Positions 61,307-64,000 of a stretch of DNA of 64,000 bases are shown here, piece after piece (position 1 is the first letter of the stretch; every line of letters starts with the position of its first letter). The notes under the pieces were generated by a model. That model ran no database searches. It was not told the origin of the DNA and was given only the letters and a program-made list of their open reading frames with translations. The DNA lies in NCBI RefSeq assembly GCF_012933555.1, contig NZ_JABBPK010000001.1:1528001-1592000 (forward strand), read 5' to 3'. The position numbers and the translations under genes were made by a program. Source of the DNA: Niallia alba (GTDB lineage Bacteria; Bacillota; Bacilli; Bacillales; Cytobacillaceae).

Positions 61307-62116
61307 TTAGTCGTTCCAAACCTCCTTTAAAGTATAACGAAACAGCTGATCTAATTGTTCAGTTGGATCAATTAAATTTCTCTCTAAACCTTTTGCATAC
61401 GTTTCTAATTGTTGCATCTCTCTTTCCAAATACTCATTAATAAGGTTGATTCGTGGTTCAAGAGTCAATTCTTCTCCAGATTTTTTTCTTTCTAATAGAA
61501 TGTCAATCTTTGTGCGAAGTTCACCGTCTGGAATAAGTTTATGTACCAAAATATCAAATTCCATTGGAGGAATTGTTTGGAATGTTTGTACCCACTTGGC
61601 TGCTAGAATTGGTCGCAATACATAAAAATACTTTTTAATCTTAACGGTATCTCCTTGCAAATATTCTCTGAAATTTCCTTTAGCCATATTTAAATAATGA
61701 TAAATGGTAGAAGTAGGAGAAAATATTTGTTTTTCCAGCTGCTTCATTTTTTCAATGGTTGAAAAGCGCTGATAATATATCATGTTGGATCGCAACCATT
61801 CTAATAAAGGAGGATTAGACTTACGAAAAAGCTTCAGTGTTTTAGTCAATTCCCAGCCGCTCATATCTAATAATGGATCAACAGGAATTGATATAGGATC
61901 ATGGTTTGGAATTTCTATTACATCTCGCTTTTGATCAATGGATAAGTACCAGCTTGGATGATGGATATAAATAAACCGGACATCATAATCACTATCCTTT
62001 GACGGAAATCCCCATGCACGACTTCCAGATTCACAGGCATAAAGCACCTTTATGGCAAATTCTTTTTCTGCTTGTTCGATGACTTTTCTGATATGGTTTT
62101 CCAATGGCTTACACAT
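61307..62116 (-). CDS. RlaP/YcgL-type nucleotidyltransferase
   Basis: 269 residues. Pol-beta-fold motif ESGSRAWGFPSKDSDYDVRFIYIH with Gly-Ser and two Asp metal ligands (residues about 30-50), then SWYLSID and FRKSNPPLLEWLRS, match PF10127 and B. subtilis YcgL (about 260). The family is predicted to transfer nucleotides and is linked to RNA ligases in some genomes; none is next to it here. Biological role unknown. It is monocistronic. Confidence 0.88.
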   Translation of the reverse strand: MCKPLENHIRKVIEQAEKEFAIKVLYACESGSRAWGFPSKDSDYDVRFIYIHHPSWYLSIDQKRDVIEIPNHDPISIPVDPLLDMSGWELTKTLKLFRKSNPPLLEWLRSNMIYYQRFSTIEKMKQLEKQIFSPTSTIYHYLNMAKGNFREYLQGDTVKIKKYFYVLRPILAAKWVQTFQTIPPMEFDILVHKLIPDGELRTKIDILLERKKSGEELTLEPRINLINEYLEREMQQLETYAKGLERNLIDPTEQLDQLFRYTLKEVWND

Positions 62117-62177
62117 CCTAGTTATTTTAGTCCATTTTACAAAAAAAGTTAACGATTTACCATCTTAATCTATAAAA

Positions 62178-62192
62178 ATGATAGCGTTTTCT
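62178..62192 (+). promoter_or_regulatory. cre site upstream of the TIM-barrel gene
   Basis: ATGATAGCGTTTTCT fits cre with one mismatch. TACAAT at 62195-62200 may be the -10 box, so CcpA would cover the promoter. Confidence 0.6.
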
Positions 62193-62281
62193 TGTACAAT
62201 GATAAGAGGAACTTATTTTGACTTACTTCATAATGTAGAAGTGGTTGATTTCAAAGGAATTAATTAAAAGGAGGAAATATA

Positions 62282-63046
62282 GTGAAAAATATACCAATTG
62301 CCATTCAAATGTATACGTTAAGAGAGGAATGTGAACAGGAATTCCGTGGAACTCTCCAGAAGGTTGCAAGCCTTGGTTTTCAAGGAGTAGAGCTTGCAGG
62401 GTATGGCGGGATTTCTGTAGCCGCATTAAAGGAATTACTGGATGAACTAAATCTTCAAGTAGCGGCTAGTCATGTACCTTTAGCAGACTTAGAGAGCAAT
62501 CTAACCCAAGTCATTCAAGACCAGTTAGTTTTAGGGAGTAAGTTTTTAGTATGTCCCTATCTTTTACCAGACAAAAGAACGGAGGCGGATTATGAGTCAC
62601 TAATTGCTTTCTTAAATATGGCGGGAGCGGAGTGTCAAAAAGAAGGGATATCGCTGTGTTATCATAATCATGATTTTGAATTAGATAGATTGTATGATGG
62701 AAGAACAGCATTAGATACGATAATGGAAGAAACAGATTCTAAGCTGGTTTTTGCAGAGCTAGATGTATACTGGCTTTCAAAGCGAGAGTATGATCCTGCA
62801 CAATGGATTGATACATATAAAAACAGAACAAAGCTTGTCCATTTAAAAGACATGACAACAGATGAAGAACGATTCTTTGCAGAAGTTGGTACTGGGAGTA
62901 TCGATTTTCAAGCAATTCTTGAAAAGGGAGAGGAAGCGGATATACAGTGGTGGATTATTGAACAGGATGCCACAAGAAGAACACCATTTGAAAGCATTGA
63001 AATTAGCTTAAATAATTTAAGAAAAATATTAGGGGAACAAAAGTAG
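62282..63046 (+). CDS. Sugar phosphate isomerase/epimerase-family TIM barrel
   Basis: 254 residues from GTG (AAAAGGAGG upstream). AP-endonuclease-2/xylose-isomerase-like fold: AIQMYTLREECEQEF, LGFQGVELAGY, ISLCYHNHDFEL with metal histidines, FAELDVYWLSK, and TKLVHLKDM. It belongs to the IolE/YcjR-like group that acts on sugars or inositols. A cre site in front suggests a role in carbon use. It has no operon partner, so the substrate is unknown. Confidence 0.9.
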   Translation: MKNIPIAIQMYTLREECEQEFRGTLQKVASLGFQGVELAGYGGISVAALKELLDELNLQVAASHVPLADLESNLTQVIQDQLVLGSKFLVCPYLLPDKRTEADYESLIAFLNMAGAECQKEGISLCYHNHDFELDRLYDGRTALDTIMEETDSKLVFAELDVYWLSKREYDPAQWIDTYKNRTKLVHLKDMTTDEERFFAEVGTGSIDFQAILEKGEEADIQWWIIEQDATRRTPFESIEISLNNLRKILGEQK

Positions 63047-63096
63047 TGAAAAGCTATATTTGATGAGACATTTTTTTCAATAGGATAAAGAAAACT

Positions 63097-63130
63097 ATAA
63101 TCAGTGGGGATGGGAATCCCCACTGATTAT
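63097..63130. terminator. Perfect 15-bp hairpin between convergent genes
   Basis: ATAATCAGTGGGGAT and its complement flank a 4-base loop. It serves both the TIM-barrel gene and the minus-strand hydrolase gene, though T-runs are short. Confidence 0.8.
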
Positions 63131-63144
63131 CATTGGTTACTTAA

Positions 63145-63975
63145 TTATTCTCTCAGCAATGGCATAGAACAGCAACGAAAGGATCCACCTGACTTGATGA
63201 TTTCTGAAAAATCCACCTCAATCACGTCATAGCCTCTTTTTTGAAGCTCTTTATTGACTCCTTCGTTCACAGGTAAGCTAATAACCTTTTTATTACCGAT
63301 GGATAATACGTTTGTACCTAATGTCTCTTGCTCTTTTGCATTTACATGGATTAAATCATAGCGATCTCGCAGCATTCTTTCTTTCTCTTTATGAAACTCG
63401 CCTGGGAATATTAATCCTTCTGTAGGGGAAAGTACGTTGAAAACACAATCCAAATGAAGATACGAGTCTGTAAATGGAACAGCGATGACATCATAAGAAG
63501 GAAGTAATGTTTGTAAATGCCGGATAGCAAATTTATTTGTGCGTTGGCTGAGGCCAATATAAATCGTTTTACCGTCAATGATAACATCTCCGCCTTCAAT
63601 CATATTTCCTTTAATATCCGTATAAGTAATCTCCTGTTCCTTCAAATAGTCGATTAAAATTTTCTCTTCTCCACGTCTTACATCTCGGGCCATTTCTGCT
63701 ACAAAGATTTGATTTCCTAAAGTAAAACCAATATCCCTTGTAAATACTTGTTCATGATATTTTTCCACAGGAGGAAGAAGGATTGTTTCAACCCCGTTTT
63801 CTTGCAGCTTTTCAATAAACATTTCATGTTGTTTTTCGGCCACTTTTCGATCGATATTTTTCTTTGCATGTTTTTTTTGAATATCGTTTATAGGAACTTT
63901 AATAGCCATATATTCGGGAGAAACTAAGACGACTGCTTTTAATGGATCATATTCATTCGAGCAATGTACTTTCAT
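63145..63975 (-). CDS. DDAH-family hydrolase (dimethylargininase-like)
   Basis: 276 residues; AAAGGA precedes the ATG. Amidinotransferase fold: VFTRDIGFTLG, MIEGGDVIIDGKTIYIG, catalytic His in SYLHLDCVFN and catalytic Cys in the C-terminal GGSFRCCSMPL. It resembles B. subtilis YkgA. The family hydrolyses dimethylarginine or related guanidines to citrulline-type products. Arginine deiminase is less likely because the protein is short. No arginine genes are adjacent. Confidence 0.9.
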   Translation of the reverse strand: MKVHCSNEYDPLKAVVLVSPEYMAIKVPINDIQKKHAKKNIDRKVAEKQHEMFIEKLQENGVETILLPPVEKYHEQVFTRDIGFTLGNQIFVAEMARDVRRGEEKILIDYLKEQEITYTDIKGNMIEGGDVIIDGKTIYIGLSQRTNKFAIRHLQTLLPSYDVIAVPFTDSYLHLDCVFNVLSPTEGLIFPGEFHKEKERMLRDRYDLIHVNAKEQETLGTNVLSIGNKKVISLPVNEGVNKELQKRGYDVIEVDFSEIIKSGGSFRCCSMPLLRE

Positions 63976-64000
63976 GACAAAATCCTTTCCATTGGAGTAT

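Overview
The window is AT-rich Bacillaceae-type DNA. Gene orders and sequences resemble Bacillus subtilis relatives: nagA-nagB-nagR, the fused rhaEW gene, AraR, TreA, YesM/YesN-type two-component pairs and CcpA-type cre sites. Long GC-rich intergenic repeats are typical of the Niallia / 'Bacillus circulans' side of the family, but that genus is a guess. No tRNA, rRNA or CRISPR array was seen.

Layout. Bases 1-100 are the end of an IS4-type element. 250-5412 is an amino-sugar operon (nagA, nagB, nagR, murQ, nagP) behind a NagR/DasR-type operator. 5847-13398 is ordinary chromosome: pxpA, an ECF sigma factor, a peptide transporter, rpe, a hypothetical gene, pepT and a membrane thioredoxin. 13892-40545 is a very large L-rhamnose region: rhaEW, an AraC regulator, rhaB, rhaA, a first sensor triad (sugar-binding protein, YesM kinase, YesN regulator), a ChvE-GguA-GguB ABC transporter, an ISLre2 insertion, rhaR, rhaD, a lactaldehyde-reductase-like dehydrogenase, a second sensor triad, rhaM and an MFS transporter. 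40605-45507 holds an RsbR paralogue, araR, treA and an orphan glucose-type PTS IIA. An intact IS4 element with a 9-bp target duplication follows (46327-47728).

47891-58260 is a surface-glycan cluster: RfbF- and RfbG-type CDP-sugar enzymes, an SDR, a 922-residue tandem glycosyltransferase with 17 decapeptide repeats, two pyruvyltransferase-family proteins, a CgeB-like glycosyltransferase and a GT2 enzyme. One operon has a sigma-K-like promoter, so spore surface is a reasonable guess for the site of action. 58481-63975 is mixed: DUF3231, a cation efflux protein, azoreductase, a nucleotidyltransferase, a TIM-barrel isomerase and a DDAH-type hydrolase.

How the genes work together. The nag operon takes up GlcNAc through a IIBC that lacks IIA; the IIA at 45034 could serve it. 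The rhamnose region carries two aldolase routes, two lactaldehyde fates, two transport systems and four kinds of regulator (DeoR, AraC and two SBP-kinase-regulator triads). The most unusual content is (i) the paired sensor triads, (ii) the repeat-bearing double glycosyltransferase, and (iii) several families of structured noncoding repeats: a terminator-carrying composite element that also supplies gene ends, a short TTTATCCCACTCTTAACG family, and two 52-bp tandem arrays sharing one core.
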